Source of the DNA: AWTP1-13 sp963820375
GTDB lineage: Bacteria > Pseudomonadota > Alphaproteobacteria > Rhizobiales > Hyphomicrobiaceae
Direction of reading: 5' to 3'
DNA length: 64,000 nucleotides
NCBI GenBank assembly: GCA_963820375.1
Contig: CAWFZX010000007.1
Location: 62,001-126,000, forward strand
Both the position numbers and the translations under genes were made by a program. Within the stretch, counting starts at the first letter, position 1. Every line of letters starts with the position of its first letter. Positions 51,342 to 61,315 of this stretch are shown one piece after another. Below the pieces are notes generated by a model, which saw nothing but the letters and a program-made list of their open reading frames with translations, was not told the origin of the DNA and did no database searches.

Positions 51342-51842
51342 TCAGGCCAACGCCTGAATGTCCTCGATCGCCAACTCGCCCGGAACCACGGTGATGGGGA
51401 TCGGGAACTTGCCGGCGGCCGAGCCGGCACCCAGCGAGGATACCAAGGGACCAGGTCCGGTCGCCTCCTTGGAGGCGCCGAGCACCAGGATGGCAATGTC
51501 TTCGTCCTCGTCGATCTGCTGCAGGATGGCGTCGACCTTCTTGCCTTCGCGAATCACCTCCTCGATTGGCACCATGTCGAGGCCGTCATTGCTGAGCTTG
51601 CGCCGGAACAGGCGAAATAGGGCTTTGGCCTTGGTGGTCTGTTCTTCGAGCTGGGCCTGCCGTACCGCATCCCAGACCTGGGTGTCGGGTTCGATCACGT
51701 AAAGCAGCAAGACTTGGGCGCCGGTATGGGAGGCCCGGCAGGCGGCGTAAAACAAGGCACCCTCCACCTCGGGCAACTCGTCCACGACCACCATCAGCTT
51801 GCGGCGGTGGCCCTGCTCGAAGACTCTGCGCTTCTTGGCCAT
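51342..51842 (-). CDS. Universal stress protein family
   Basis: A 166-residue UspA-fold protein. After a basic N-terminus it shows KLMVVVDELPEVEGALFYAA, a central helix pair, and the end IAILVLGASKEATGPGP followed by IPITVVPGEL. The nucleotide-binding glycine pattern (GxxxxGPG-like) is only partly kept. The basic start MAKKRRVFEQGHRRK is typical of the copy found beside trpS in Hyphomicrobiales. The function is unknown; it is probably stress-related. Confidence 0.87.
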   Translation of the reverse strand: MAKKRRVFEQGHRRKLMVVVDELPEVEGALFYAACRASHTGAQVLLLYVIEPDTQVWDAVRQAQLEEQTTKAKALFRLFRRKLSNDGLDMVPIEEVIREGKKVDAILQQIDEDEDIAILVLGASKEATGPGPLVSSLGAGSAAGKFPIPITVVPGELAIEDIQALA

Positions 51843-51919
51843 ACCGCATGCTGCCACGGCTTGCCTTCGCCAACAATAGCAGTCGGACGGGCGACGCCAA
51901 GGCAGCCGCGACGTCCCAG

Positions 51920-52957
51920 TTAGTGCCGCAGAAAGCCAACGATATCCTTGACCTGGCGCATGATCGGCGCCGCAAGCACACGGGCGCGCGCCGCGCCGTC
52001 GGCGAGAACGCGGTCGATCTCCTTGGGGTCGGCGAGGAGCCGCGACATTTCGGCATTGACCGGGCCAACGCGCGCCACCGCCAGCTCGGCCAAGGCTGTC
52101 TTGAACTTGGAAAATTGCGCCCCGCCGAAATCCTGCAACACCTGCGCTTTGCTCTTGTTTGCGAGGGCGGCGAAAATGCCGACCAGATTGTCGGCTTCCG
52201 GGCGCGTCGCGAGGCCGGGTTCTTCGCTCGGAAGCGGCTCGGGATCGGTCTTGGCCTTTTGGATCTTGCGCGCGATGGTGTCGGCATCGTCCGTCATGTT
52301 GATGCGCGACAGTTCGGAAGGGTCCGACTTGGACATCTTCTTGGTGCCGTCGCGCAGGCTCATGACACGGGTCGCCGGCCCCATGATGACCGGTTCGCAC
52401 AACGGAAAGAACGCACCATCGTCGCAGCCCGCCGCGCGAATTGCCGCAACGTAGTCGTTATTGAATTTCTGAGCGATGTCGCGCGTCAGTTCCAGATGCT
52501 GTTTTTGATCGTCGCCGACGGGGACGTGCGTCGCCTTGTAGACAAGGATGTCGGCGGCCATCAGCACAGGATAGGCATAAAGTCCGACCGAGGCCTGCTC
52601 GCGGTCCTTGCCGGCCTTCTCCTTGAACTGGGTCATGCGATTGAGCCAGCCGAGCCTGGCCACGCAACTGAGCACCCAGGCGAGTTCGGCGTGCTCGGCG
52701 ACCTGACTTTGGTTGAAGATGATGCTACGGCCCGGATCGAGACCGGCAGCCAGATAGGCGGCGGCCACCGAGCGGATCGCGGTCTTGAGCTCGACGGGAT
52801 CCTGCCACAGCGTGATCGCATGCATGTCGACGATACAGTACAGGCAATCATGCGTGTTCTGCATTTCTACCCAGCGCGTCAGCGCACCCAGGTAGTTGCC
52901 GAGGTGGAGGTTGCCGGTCGGCTGCATGCCGGAGAAGACGCGCGGAGCGAAGGCCAT
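51920..52957 (-). CDS. trpS: Tryptophanyl-tRNA synthetase
   Basis: A 345-residue class I synthetase that charges tRNA-Trp. The HIGH-like motif is PTGNLHLGNYLGAL and the KMSKS loop is GTKKMSKSDPSE; HVPVGDDQKQHLELTRDIA is also diagnostic. The ATG at 52957 has an AAGGGAT site. It lies between murJ and the universal stress gene, matching the conserved order of the order. Confidence 0.97.
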   Translation of the reverse strand: MAFAPRVFSGMQPTGNLHLGNYLGALTRWVEMQNTHDCLYCIVDMHAITLWQDPVELKTAIRSVAAAYLAAGLDPGRSIIFNQSQVAEHAELAWVLSCVARLGWLNRMTQFKEKAGKDREQASVGLYAYPVLMAADILVYKATHVPVGDDQKQHLELTRDIAQKFNNDYVAAIRAAGCDDGAFFPLCEPVIMGPATRVMSLRDGTKKMSKSDPSELSRINMTDDADTIARKIQKAKTDPEPLPSEEPGLATRPEADNLVGIFAALANKSKAQVLQDFGGAQFSKFKTALAELAVARVGPVNAEMSRLLADPKEIDRVLADGAARARVLAAPIMRQVKDIVGFLRH

Positions 52958-53039
52958 GCGATATCCCTTTGCAGTAGGCGGGCGGGTTATGACGTCCGCC
53001 GGCGACGAACGCAAGCGCAGCCGAGCGGAGGCGATGTGG

Positions 53040-54635
53040 CTAGGAATCGTCCGCTGCCGGCCGCCGGCCGCGCAATAACCCGAGCAGCTGCCGGACCTGG
53101 ATCGCGCCAAGCCCGATGACGGCCACCGCATAGACCGTAACGCCGGCGCCGATCAGCGTGAGCAGCGCCAAGCTGCGCTCCAGCGTTGCGCCAGCGGCAA
53201 ACAAGGGTGCCAGCAGCGCCGCCATGATCCACAGCACGACGCTCATGGCAAGGCTCGCCAGGGCGATGAGCGGCAAGGTGCGGCGAAGCCGTGCGTCACT
53301 TGTGAAGTGTCCCTTGCGCACTAGCGTTGCATAGAGCAGGCCAGCGTTGAGCCAGCCGCCGAGCGTGGTGGCAACCGCGATGCCGAGGTGGGGCATCAGG
53401 CCCCAGGCTCGAAAGGCGAAGAACAGCGCAATCGAGCCAAGCGTATTGAGCGTCAGGCTTAGGGTCGCGTAGCGCATCGGTGTCGCCGTGTCCTCACGGG
53501 CAAAGTAGGCCGGCGAGAACACCTTGATGAGAACGAACGACGGCAGGCCGAGCGCGAAAATCGCCAACGCATAGGCCGTCGCCGGCGTATCGGCGGAGCT
53601 GAATGCTCCGCGCTCGAACAGGCCCTGCACGATCGGCGCCGGCACCACGACAAGCGCTGCGGCTGCCGGGATGGTCAACAGCATGGCGAATTCAACGGAG
53701 CGGTTTTGGCTGTCCATGACCGCCGCGTGGTTGCCCGCGCGCAGATGGCGCGCCACGTCCGGGAGCAACACGATGCCGATGGCAATACCAACGATTGCCA
53801 GCGGTAACTCATAGACTCGATCGGCATAGTAGAGGTGGGAGACCGCACCGTCCTGCAGCGAGGCGACAATCGTACCGATCATGATGTTGAGCTGCGTCAC
53901 GCCCCCCGCGATCACGCCCGGGATACCCAGCCGGATCAGTCGGCGCACGCCCTGGCTCATGCGCGGCCATCGCAGCCTGAGCGACAAACCGTTGCGGCGA
54001 GCGCCATCGAGCAGCAACCACAGCTGCAGAAGACCGGCAACAAATACCCCCCAGGCCTGAATAATGCCAGCAAGCGGATCGTTGCGCAGGCCCATCCCTA
54101 GCGCCATCAGGGTCGCCGCCATCATGGTGACGTTGAGCACGATCGAGACCGAGGAACTCTCGACGAACTTGCCCACCGAGTTCAGCACGCCTGACAGCAG
54201 CGCCACCACTGACATGCACAGCAGATAGGGCATGGTGATGCGCGTCAACAGCACGGCGAGGTCGTATTTGGCCGGATCGCTCCTGAAGCCAGGCGCCAGC
54301 CCCAACATTAGAAACGGCATGGCGATCTCGGCGATGATGGTCAGCAGCAGCAAGATCCCTACGAGGCCTGCCAGCGCCTCTTCCGCGAAGCGGCGCGCCG
54401 CCGCCTGGCCTTCGCCCTCCAGCGTCTTGGCGAACAGGGGCACAAAGGCGGCGTTGAAGGCACCCTCGCCAAACAGGCGTCGAAACAGGTTTGGAAAGCG
54501 GAAAGCCACGAAAAATGCATCGGCCACCGCGCTGGTCCCCAGGGTCGCGGCAATCAGGATGTCGCGTATGAAGCCAAACACGCGGCTGAGCATGGTCAGC
54601 CCGCCGACCGTGGCGAAGGCGCGGTAGAGTCTCAT
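53040..54635 (-). CDS. murJ: Lipid II flippase MurJ
   Basis: A 531-residue polytopic inner-membrane protein with about 14 membrane segments, of the MOP superfamily, which moves lipid II across the membrane for wall synthesis. The N-terminus LSRVFGFIRDILIAATLG and FRFPNLFRRLFGEGAFNAAF are diagnostic, and RSDPAKYDLAVLLTRI follows. The start MRLYRAFATVGG at 54635 fits the family; a GTG ten codons upstream is unlikely. It is followed by trpS. Confidence 0.96.
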   Translation of the reverse strand: MRLYRAFATVGGLTMLSRVFGFIRDILIAATLGTSAVADAFFVAFRFPNLFRRLFGEGAFNAAFVPLFAKTLEGEGQAAARRFAEEALAGLVGILLLLTIIAEIAMPFLMLGLAPGFRSDPAKYDLAVLLTRITMPYLLCMSVVALLSGVLNSVGKFVESSSVSIVLNVTMMAATLMALGMGLRNDPLAGIIQAWGVFVAGLLQLWLLLDGARRNGLSLRLRWPRMSQGVRRLIRLGIPGVIAGGVTQLNIMIGTIVASLQDGAVSHLYYADRVYELPLAIVGIAIGIVLLPDVARHLRAGNHAAVMDSQNRSVEFAMLLTIPAAAALVVVPAPIVQGLFERGAFSSADTPATAYALAIFALGLPSFVLIKVFSPAYFAREDTATPMRYATLSLTLNTLGSIALFFAFRAWGLMPHLGIAVATTLGGWLNAGLLYATLVRKGHFTSDARLRRTLPLIALASLAMSVVLWIMAALLAPLFAAGATLERSLALLTLIGAGVTVYAVAVIGLGAIQVRQLLGLLRGRRPAADDS

Positions 54636-54699
54636 GGGGCCCGAGGCGTAGCGGAGCGCGCGCACAAGAGCAAGGCGAGCAAAGGCTGAACCGATTGCT

Positions 54700-55461
54700 T
54701 CAGGCTATCACCGTGCCCATACCAATGCGTCCGAAACCGGGGATCTTGATGGCGGGCCGGCGGACATCGAAGCCCGCCACCAGGCCCAGGATGTTGATCT
54801 CCACACCCTCCACCCATGCGAGGGTGATGCCGAGGAGGCCAGCGAACGACAGCTGCAGGCCGGTTCGGCTCGGTGTCAGGCCGAAAACACCGGCGCCGTC
54901 GCGAAAGTCCTTGCCGATAGCGGTCGGCGGCAGCGCGATTCCCGCCTCGGGAATGGCGCGCAGCACATGTGCCACGAACGAATTGGAGTTCGGACCGGGC
55001 CAGACGCGGTAGCCGCCGGAGGTGTTGTGCGGATAGGCTGCCACTGCACCTCTAATCTTGGGAATCAACGCCTCCGCTGCCGGACCTTCTACCGACCCCA
55101 CCTGAACCGGCCGGTGCCCATACCAGCGCCCGTCGGGGGCCCACCCGTCGATTTTCACCGGGCGGCCCCAGGCGACCTTGTCGTAGCGCGTGTAGCTCGT
55201 GGCATTGCGCTCCTTGATGACGATCCAGCTGTGATGGGCAAAAATGCCCTTCCAACGCCCGGTGCGCGCCACATAGACATGCACGAGCGCCGCGGGCTTT
55301 GCGCGCGCCGCGGGCAAGAGATTGGCGCTCGACCAATCGGCCTGGTTCCAGGCGCCGGCCGGATCATGCGACAGCCACCAAGCCGCGTGCAGAGCCAGCG
55401 GCGCCAGGAAGGCGAACACGAAGATGGCAAGGGCGATACGAAGCATGGGCATGCGGCTCAC
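54700..55461 (-). CDS. DUF3750-family protein
   Basis: A 253-residue protein with one N-terminal membrane segment (RIALAIFVFAFLAPLALHAAW) and an extracytoplasmic domain. VYVARTGRWKGIFAHHSWIV, GYRVWPGPNSNSFVAHVLR and IALPPTAIGKDFR match the pattern of DUF3750, a family without known function. The HHSW and NSNSFV pieces, together with an apparent shortage of cysteines, recall papain-like (NlpC-type) folds but no catalytic set is evident. It sits between glnD and murJ. Confidence 0.85.
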   Translation of the reverse strand: MSRMPMLRIALAIFVFAFLAPLALHAAWWLSHDPAGAWNQADWSSANLLPAARAKPAALVHVYVARTGRWKGIFAHHSWIVIKERNATSYTRYDKVAWGRPVKIDGWAPDGRWYGHRPVQVGSVEGPAAEALIPKIRGAVAAYPHNTSGGYRVWPGPNSNSFVAHVLRAIPEAGIALPPTAIGKDFRDGAGVFGLTPSRTGLQLSFAGLLGITLAWVEGVEINILGLVAGFDVRRPAIKIPGFGRIGMGTVIA

Positions 55462-55517
55462 AGGTGACGCGACATTATGCCGAGATCAAGGCCTGGCGCG
55501 TGCGGCAGCGGCAGGCC

Positions 55518-58307
55518 CTAGCCCGATTGCCGGGCTGCCGCGGTCTCGGCGGGCGGAGTTTCGCCCAGCACCTCCAGTAGGCGTTGGCGAATGGTCTTTT
55601 GACGCTGCGGGCTGGTGATTTTCTTGTTGGTGAGATCGGTGACATAAAACACATCAACCGCTTTCTCGCCGAAGGTGGTGATATGCGCCGAGGTAATGTC
55701 GAGGTTGAGGTCTGACAGCGTATTGGTGAGCTCGAACAGCAGCCCCGGGCGATCGAGGCCGGCGACCTCGATGACGGTGAATTGCTGCGAGACGGCGTTG
55801 TCGATCAAGACCTCCGGAGCGACCTTGAAGGCGCCGATCCTGCCGCGGCGTTCGCGCCGCTTGGCCATTAACGCCGCGAGCCGTTGTTCGCCCTTCAGCA
55901 GCTTCTCGATGCTCTCAGAAATGCGGCGTGCCCGCCGCAGTTCGTCCTCGTCCTGATCGAATTCACGCGCCAGCAGGAAGGTGTCGAGTGCAAAGCCATC
56001 GCGCGTCGTCGAAATGTGGGCGCCGGAGATGTTAGCCCCTGTCGCGGCACAAGCACCGGCGAACAGGGCCAGCAGCCTCGGATGATTGGGTGCAAATAGC
56101 GAAAGCTCGGTGATGGCCGTGAAGGCATCGGTCGTGACGCTGCTCCCGAACTTTTGCTCTGAGCCCTCGATCGAGCGGATCAGGTTGGCATGCTCCAGCA
56201 CTTTGCGTGTATCGGTCTTGAGCCAGTAATCGGGATAGTGGCGCTCGACGAAGCGATCAACAACCGCCTGGGGCCAGCCGGAGGTCGCTGTACGAAACGC
56301 CGTCTGCGCTGCCGCAATGCGATCGCGTGAGGCCAGCTGCGTGTGCCCCCCGGCCACCACCGGCTCGGTCTCGTAGTAGAGCGCGCGCAAGAGCTGTCCC
56401 TTCCAACCATTCCACACGGCAGGGCCAACGGCGCGGATGTCGGCGACGGTCAGAACCAAGAGTAGCTTGAGGCGCTCGGGACTCTGCACGATGTCGGCGA
56501 AATCGCGGATCGTCTTCGGATCGCCGATATCCCGGCTGAAGGCGAAGGAGCTCATGGCGAGGTGCTGCTCGACTAGCCAGACGACGGTCTCCGTTTCCGC
56601 CCCACTCAGACCGAAGCGCGGGCACAACTGCCGCGCGATCCGCGCGCCCGCGAGCGAGTGGTCTTCCTCGCGCCCCTTGGCAATATCGTGCAGGAAGGCG
56701 GCGACATACAGCGCGCGCCGGTACTGCACGGTCTTAATGATAACCGTCGACAGCGGGTGGGGCTCCGCCGCAATGCCGCGCTCGATGTCGGACAGCACGC
56801 CGAGCGTGCGGATCAGATGCTCGTCGACGGTGAAGTGGTGGTACATGTTAAACTGCATCATCGAAACCACACGCCCGAATTCCGGGACAAACCGGCCGAG
56901 CACGCCGGCTTCGTTCATGCGCCGCAGCGCCGGCTCCGGATTGTTGGCGTCAGAGCAGAGCATATCGAGAAAAATGCGGTTGGCCTCAGGATCGTTGCGC
57001 AGCTTGTCATCGATCAGGCGCAATGATTGGCGCAACAGCCGCACTGCGGCGGGATGGAAGAAGGCGCCGGTACGCTCTGCAGTCGCAAAAAAGCGAATGA
57101 GGTTGACGGTATCACGCTTGAACACGTCTGCATCGGCGACATTCAGCCGACCGTTGTCGATGCGGAAATCGCTGGTGATGCGGATCCTCCGGCGCGTGCG
57201 CCAGCTCAGTGGATTGAACAGTTGCGCCAGGCCCGGCGAGGCTTTGTGCTGTTCCATTTCCAACACCGAGCAAAGAATGGTCGTCAGGTCGCCGACGTCC
57301 TTGGCGACGAGGAAGTAGTGCTTCATGAAGCGCTCGACCGCGCGCAGTCCTGCCCGCTCGGCGTAGCCGAGGCGCTCCGCCATGGCCGGTTGTAGGTCGA
57401 AGGTCAGCCGTTCCTCGGCTCGTCCGGCGAGAAAGTGCAAGTGACAACGGATGGTCCAGAGAAAATCTTCGCAGCGGCGAAAGGTTGAATACTCCTCGGC
57501 GGAAAACACGGACGTCTCGGCATTGGCCTCGCTCAAGCCGTTGCCATAAAGGTATTTGGCGAGCCAATGCAGGGTATGCAGGTCGCGCAGGCCGCCTTTG
57601 CCGTCTTTGATATTGGGTTCCACCCGATAACGCGAGGCACCGGCACGCTGGTGTCGCTCGTCGCGCTCGGCGAGCTTGGCATCGACAAACTCGCGGCCGG
57701 TTCCGTGCACCACTTCGGCTTGAAAGCGGCGAGTGAGCGTGACGAACAGCGATTGGTCGCCCAACATGTAACGGGCATCGATGAGGGCGGTGCGGATGGT
57801 AATGTCGCTGCGTGAAAGCTTTAGCGACTGTTCCACCGACCGGGTGGCATGCCCCACCTTCAGGCCCAGGTCCCACAGCAGATAGAGCAGGTACTCCACC
57901 ACGCTCTCGCCCCACGGCGTCTGCTTGTAGGGCAAGACAAACAGCAAATCGAGATCGGAGGAGGGTGCGAGCAGACCCCGGCCGAAGCCTCCGGTAGCGA
58001 CGATCGCCATACGCTCCGCGTCCGATGGATTGGTCGCCCGATAAACGTGCTTGATCGTATAGTCGAACACCAGCCCAATGAGTGCGTCGTGGAACAGCGC
58101 CAAGCCTTCGGCACAGCGGCGTCCGTTGCCATCGCTTTCAAGCTGCCGTGCGGCCGCTGCGCGGGCCGTGCGCAATAGCTCCTTCAATCGCTCGACGACC
58201 GCCGGCCGTGCCGCCGCCACCGAGCCATGCCGGTCGATTGCGCTTTCGAGGTCGCGGCCGACCTGGCGCGCATCGAAATAAGGTGCGGGGGTGATAGTGT
58301 TGTCCAT
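55518..58307 (-). CDS. glnD: [Protein-PII] uridylyltransferase/uridylyl-removing enzyme
   Basis: A 929-residue sensor of glutamine that modifies and demodifies PII proteins and so controls nitrogen metabolism. The nucleotidyltransferase domain has GGFGRGLLAPSSDLDLLF, and the HD domain that removes UMP has AAFLHDIAKGREEDHS. Two ACT domains at the end (ELSLFAPNHPRLLALFAGAC and VIEVAGLDRPGLLFELT) bind glutamine. It is 34 bases downstream of mutS, the standard Hyphomicrobiales order. Confidence 0.97.
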   Translation of the reverse strand: MDNTITPAPYFDARQVGRDLESAIDRHGSVAAARPAVVERLKELLRTARAAAARQLESDGNGRRCAEGLALFHDALIGLVFDYTIKHVYRATNPSDAERMAIVATGGFGRGLLAPSSDLDLLFVLPYKQTPWGESVVEYLLYLLWDLGLKVGHATRSVEQSLKLSRSDITIRTALIDARYMLGDQSLFVTLTRRFQAEVVHGTGREFVDAKLAERDERHQRAGASRYRVEPNIKDGKGGLRDLHTLHWLAKYLYGNGLSEANAETSVFSAEEYSTFRRCEDFLWTIRCHLHFLAGRAEERLTFDLQPAMAERLGYAERAGLRAVERFMKHYFLVAKDVGDLTTILCSVLEMEQHKASPGLAQLFNPLSWRTRRRIRITSDFRIDNGRLNVADADVFKRDTVNLIRFFATAERTGAFFHPAAVRLLRQSLRLIDDKLRNDPEANRIFLDMLCSDANNPEPALRRMNEAGVLGRFVPEFGRVVSMMQFNMYHHFTVDEHLIRTLGVLSDIERGIAAEPHPLSTVIIKTVQYRRALYVAAFLHDIAKGREEDHSLAGARIARQLCPRFGLSGAETETVVWLVEQHLAMSSFAFSRDIGDPKTIRDFADIVQSPERLKLLLVLTVADIRAVGPAVWNGWKGQLLRALYYETEPVVAGGHTQLASRDRIAAAQTAFRTATSGWPQAVVDRFVERHYPDYWLKTDTRKVLEHANLIRSIEGSEQKFGSSVTTDAFTAITELSLFAPNHPRLLALFAGACAATGANISGAHISTTRDGFALDTFLLAREFDQDEDELRRARRISESIEKLLKGEQRLAALMAKRRERRGRIGAFKVAPEVLIDNAVSQQFTVIEVAGLDRPGLLFELTNTLSDLNLDITSAHITTFGEKAVDVFYVTDLTNKKITSPQRQKTIRQRLLEVLGETPPAETAAARQSG

Positions 58308-58341
58308 TGCTGTCAGGCGGTCCGCAAGACTAGGCGATGCC

Positions 58342-61173
58342 TCACGGCCGACCCTTCTCCATCAAGGCCTTGAGTTTGTACAGCGTATCAAGCGCCAACT
58401 TGGGTGTAAGCTCGTCCGGATTGACCTCGGCAAGGGCTCGCTCCAACGCGTAAAGCCGATCGGGCACCGCAGCCTTCGGTCGAACCGCCGCAAACAGCGG
58501 CAAATCGTTCAGCAGGGCCTCGGCGTTGGCTACCTTGGCTTTGCCATTCTCGAGCAGTTCAAGCACCTGAGCCGCCCGCTGGGTCACGGGCTTGGGTAAA
58601 CCCGCCAACGTCGCCACCTGGATACCGTAGGAGCGGTCGGCGGCACCCGGCCTGACCTTGTGCAGGAAGACGACCTGGTCGCGCCATTCCTTCACATCCA
58701 TGGTGACGCTGGCAACGCTGCCAAGACGTCCGGCCAGCACGGTAAGCTCGTGATAGTGGGTGGCAAAAAGCGCCCGGCATTGGTTGCTCTCGTGCAAATG
58801 CTCGACCACCGCCCAAGCGATCGACAGGCCATCGAAAGTGGCCGTGCCGCGGCCGATTTCATCGAGAATGACGAGGGAACGCTCGGTGGCCTGGTTGAGA
58901 ATGGCCGCCGTCTCGACCATCTCGACCATGAAGGTCGAGCGGCCGCGGGCGAGGTCATCGGCGGCGCCGACACGCGAGAATAGCCGATCGACGATGCCGA
59001 TATTGGCCGATTGCGCCGGCACGAATGAACCCATCTGCGCCATCACCGTGATCAGGGCATTTTGGCGCAGGAAGGTGGACTTGCCCGCCATATTCGGGCC
59101 GGTGACGAGCCACAGCCGCGCCTCGGAGGGGGCGGCAAAGCCATCTGGTGTCGCCCCTAGCGCCGCAGCAAGTACACAATCGTTGGCGATGAAACCGCCA
59201 GCGGTTGCCGCCTTTAGGGCCTGCTCGACGACCGGATGCCGGCCGCCCCGAATGTCGAACGTCATGCTGTCGTCGAGCACGGGGCGCGTGTAGCCCTGTT
59301 CGGCGGCGACCTCGGCAAGGCCAGCCTCGCAGTCGAGTTCGGCAAGCGCCGCGGCGAGACGGGTGAGAGCCGCGTGCTCTTGAAAAATCGCCGTGGCGAG
59401 TTCGCCGAAAATCTCCTGCTCCAGGGCGAGCGCGCGCTCGGCAGCAGAGACGATGAGTGTTTCAGTGGCGATCAGCTCCTCGGTGACGAAACGCACGGCG
59501 CCCGCCATGGTCTGACGGTGCTTAAAGCGCTGTGCTAGCGGCTCGGACAGCAGCGGCTTGGCCGCAACGGCGGGCGCCTCGAGGTAAAAGCCCAGGATGT
59601 TGTTGTGCCTAATGCGCAGCGATTTGACGCCGGTCTCGGCCACATATTTGGCTTCCAGTGCAGCCAGCGTTTGCCGGTTGCCATCGCGCAGGCTGCGCAC
59701 TTCATCGAGCTCTGGGCGAAATCCTTGGCGCACAAAGCCGCCATCGCTGCGCAGGTGCGGAAGGTCATCTTCGAGCGCCGCAGCAAGCCGCTCGGCGACG
59801 CTGGCAGAGCAAGCCGACAGGGACCCGGCAAGTGCCGCAAGATTGGCGGGCAGACCGACGGCCCCCGATCCGGCTTGCAGCAGGCTGGCACAGCCGGCCG
59901 CCGTCTTTAGACCGTCGCGCACGGCCCCCAAATCGCGCGGCCCACCTCGTTGCAGGGCCAAGCGGGCAAGGGCGCGGGCGATGTCCGGTGCGGCGCGGAG
60001 CGCGCGACGCAGATCGTCGCGTAAGCCATCGCGCTCATGCAAGAAAGCGACGGCATCGAGACGGGCGGCAATCGCTGCGACATCGCGCAGCGGCCCGGCC
60101 AGGCGACTAGCCAGCTCGCGCGCCCCCGCACCCGTCAGGGTCCGATCGATGGCGCCCAACAGGCTGCCTTGTTTGGCGCCCCAAAGCGAGCGCAGCAGCT
60201 CGATGCTCGTTCGGGTGGCGGCGTCTATGACCAGTCGATCGTCGGGGGCAGTGCGGCGCGGCGGGCGCAAGGGCACCTTTTGGCCAAGCTGCGTCAGCTC
60301 GACGTACTTCAAGAGTGCACCCGCGGCCGCCAATTCCGCGCGCGTGAAGGCACCGAATGCGGCCAGCTCCGCGACCCCAAGCTGCTCCTTCAGAAGCCGG
60401 TCCCCAGCCAAACTATCGAAGGTGGCACCAGCCACTGGCGTCACGGCTGCTCCGGTGTGGTCCAGGTATTTGCGCAACTCCGTGTTCATCAGCGTCTGGT
60501 CGCTGACGATCACTTCGCTGGGCGACAGGCGCATGATGTCACCGGCAAAGTCGGCCGTGGGCACTTCCCCGATTTCACACTCGCCTGTGGATATGTCCAA
60601 CGAGGCGAGCGCCACGCGGCTCTGCGCGCCGGTACCGGCGGGGACGAAAAAGATCGCGGTAAGATAATTGCGCGTGCGGGCATCCAGCAGGTTGTCTTCC
60701 GTCAGCGTGCCGGGCGTTACCAGCCGCACCACATCGCGTCGCACCACGGCTTTGGAGCCGCGCCGCCTGGCGTCGGCCGGGTCCTCGAGCTGCTCGCACA
60801 CAGCCACGCGAAACCCCTGCTTGATCAAGCGATGCAGATATTCGTCGGCACGGTGGATCGGCACGCCACACATCGGGATGTCGGCACCAAAATGCTTGCC
60901 GCGCTTGGTGAGTACGATGCCGAGCGCCTCGGCGGCGGCCACGGCATCTTGGAAAAACAGCTCATAGAAGTCGCCCATCCGGTAAAACAGCAGGCAATCG
61001 GGGTTGGCGGCTTTGATAGCAAGAAATTGGGCCATCGAGGGCGTGACGCCCGCTGGCGGCCGCTCAGCGTGAGCGTCTGCAGGCAGCGCCGGCGACCCGA
61101 CCGTCGGCGCGGGGGGCGGCGAGGGACCCTCTGCGCATGCACCCGCTTTCGATTTTTTGCGGCTATCGACCAT
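58342..61173 (-). CDS. mutS: DNA mismatch repair protein MutS
   Basis: A 943-residue mismatch-recognition ATPase. The mismatch-reading motif is in DCLLFYRMGDFYELFFQDA, Walker A is TGPNMAGKSTFLRQ, and LDEIGRGTATFDGLSIAWA is the Walker B and signature region. About 45 Pro/Ala-rich residues precede the first domain. The ATG at 61173 has a GGCGGAG site. It is divergent from maeB, with 142 bases between the starts. Confidence 0.97.
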   Translation of the reverse strand: MVDSRKKSKAGACAEGPSPPPAPTVGSPALPADAHAERPPAGVTPSMAQFLAIKAANPDCLLFYRMGDFYELFFQDAVAAAEALGIVLTKRGKHFGADIPMCGVPIHRADEYLHRLIKQGFRVAVCEQLEDPADARRRGSKAVVRRDVVRLVTPGTLTEDNLLDARTRNYLTAIFFVPAGTGAQSRVALASLDISTGECEIGEVPTADFAGDIMRLSPSEVIVSDQTLMNTELRKYLDHTGAAVTPVAGATFDSLAGDRLLKEQLGVAELAAFGAFTRAELAAAGALLKYVELTQLGQKVPLRPPRRTAPDDRLVIDAATRTSIELLRSLWGAKQGSLLGAIDRTLTGAGARELASRLAGPLRDVAAIAARLDAVAFLHERDGLRDDLRRALRAAPDIARALARLALQRGGPRDLGAVRDGLKTAAGCASLLQAGSGAVGLPANLAALAGSLSACSASVAERLAAALEDDLPHLRSDGGFVRQGFRPELDEVRSLRDGNRQTLAALEAKYVAETGVKSLRIRHNNILGFYLEAPAVAAKPLLSEPLAQRFKHRQTMAGAVRFVTEELIATETLIVSAAERALALEQEIFGELATAIFQEHAALTRLAAALAELDCEAGLAEVAAEQGYTRPVLDDSMTFDIRGGRHPVVEQALKAATAGGFIANDCVLAAALGATPDGFAAPSEARLWLVTGPNMAGKSTFLRQNALITVMAQMGSFVPAQSANIGIVDRLFSRVGAADDLARGRSTFMVEMVETAAILNQATERSLVILDEIGRGTATFDGLSIAWAVVEHLHESNQCRALFATHYHELTVLAGRLGSVASVTMDVKEWRDQVVFLHKVRPGAADRSYGIQVATLAGLPKPVTQRAAQVLELLENGKAKVANAEALLNDLPLFAAVRPKAAVPDRLYALERALAEVNPDELTPKLALDTLYKLKALMEKGRP

Positions 61174-61315
61174 TGCTCCGCCAGAAACGCTTCCGGGCAA
61201 GGCATAACCGTTCCATCCCGGCTAGGAAACAGCGTGCCTATCTTGTTCAGCGCCATTGTGCCGCTGCGGACCGCGCTCTATCGTCACTGCGCAAAACGAT
61301 CTGTGGGAGTAGCCC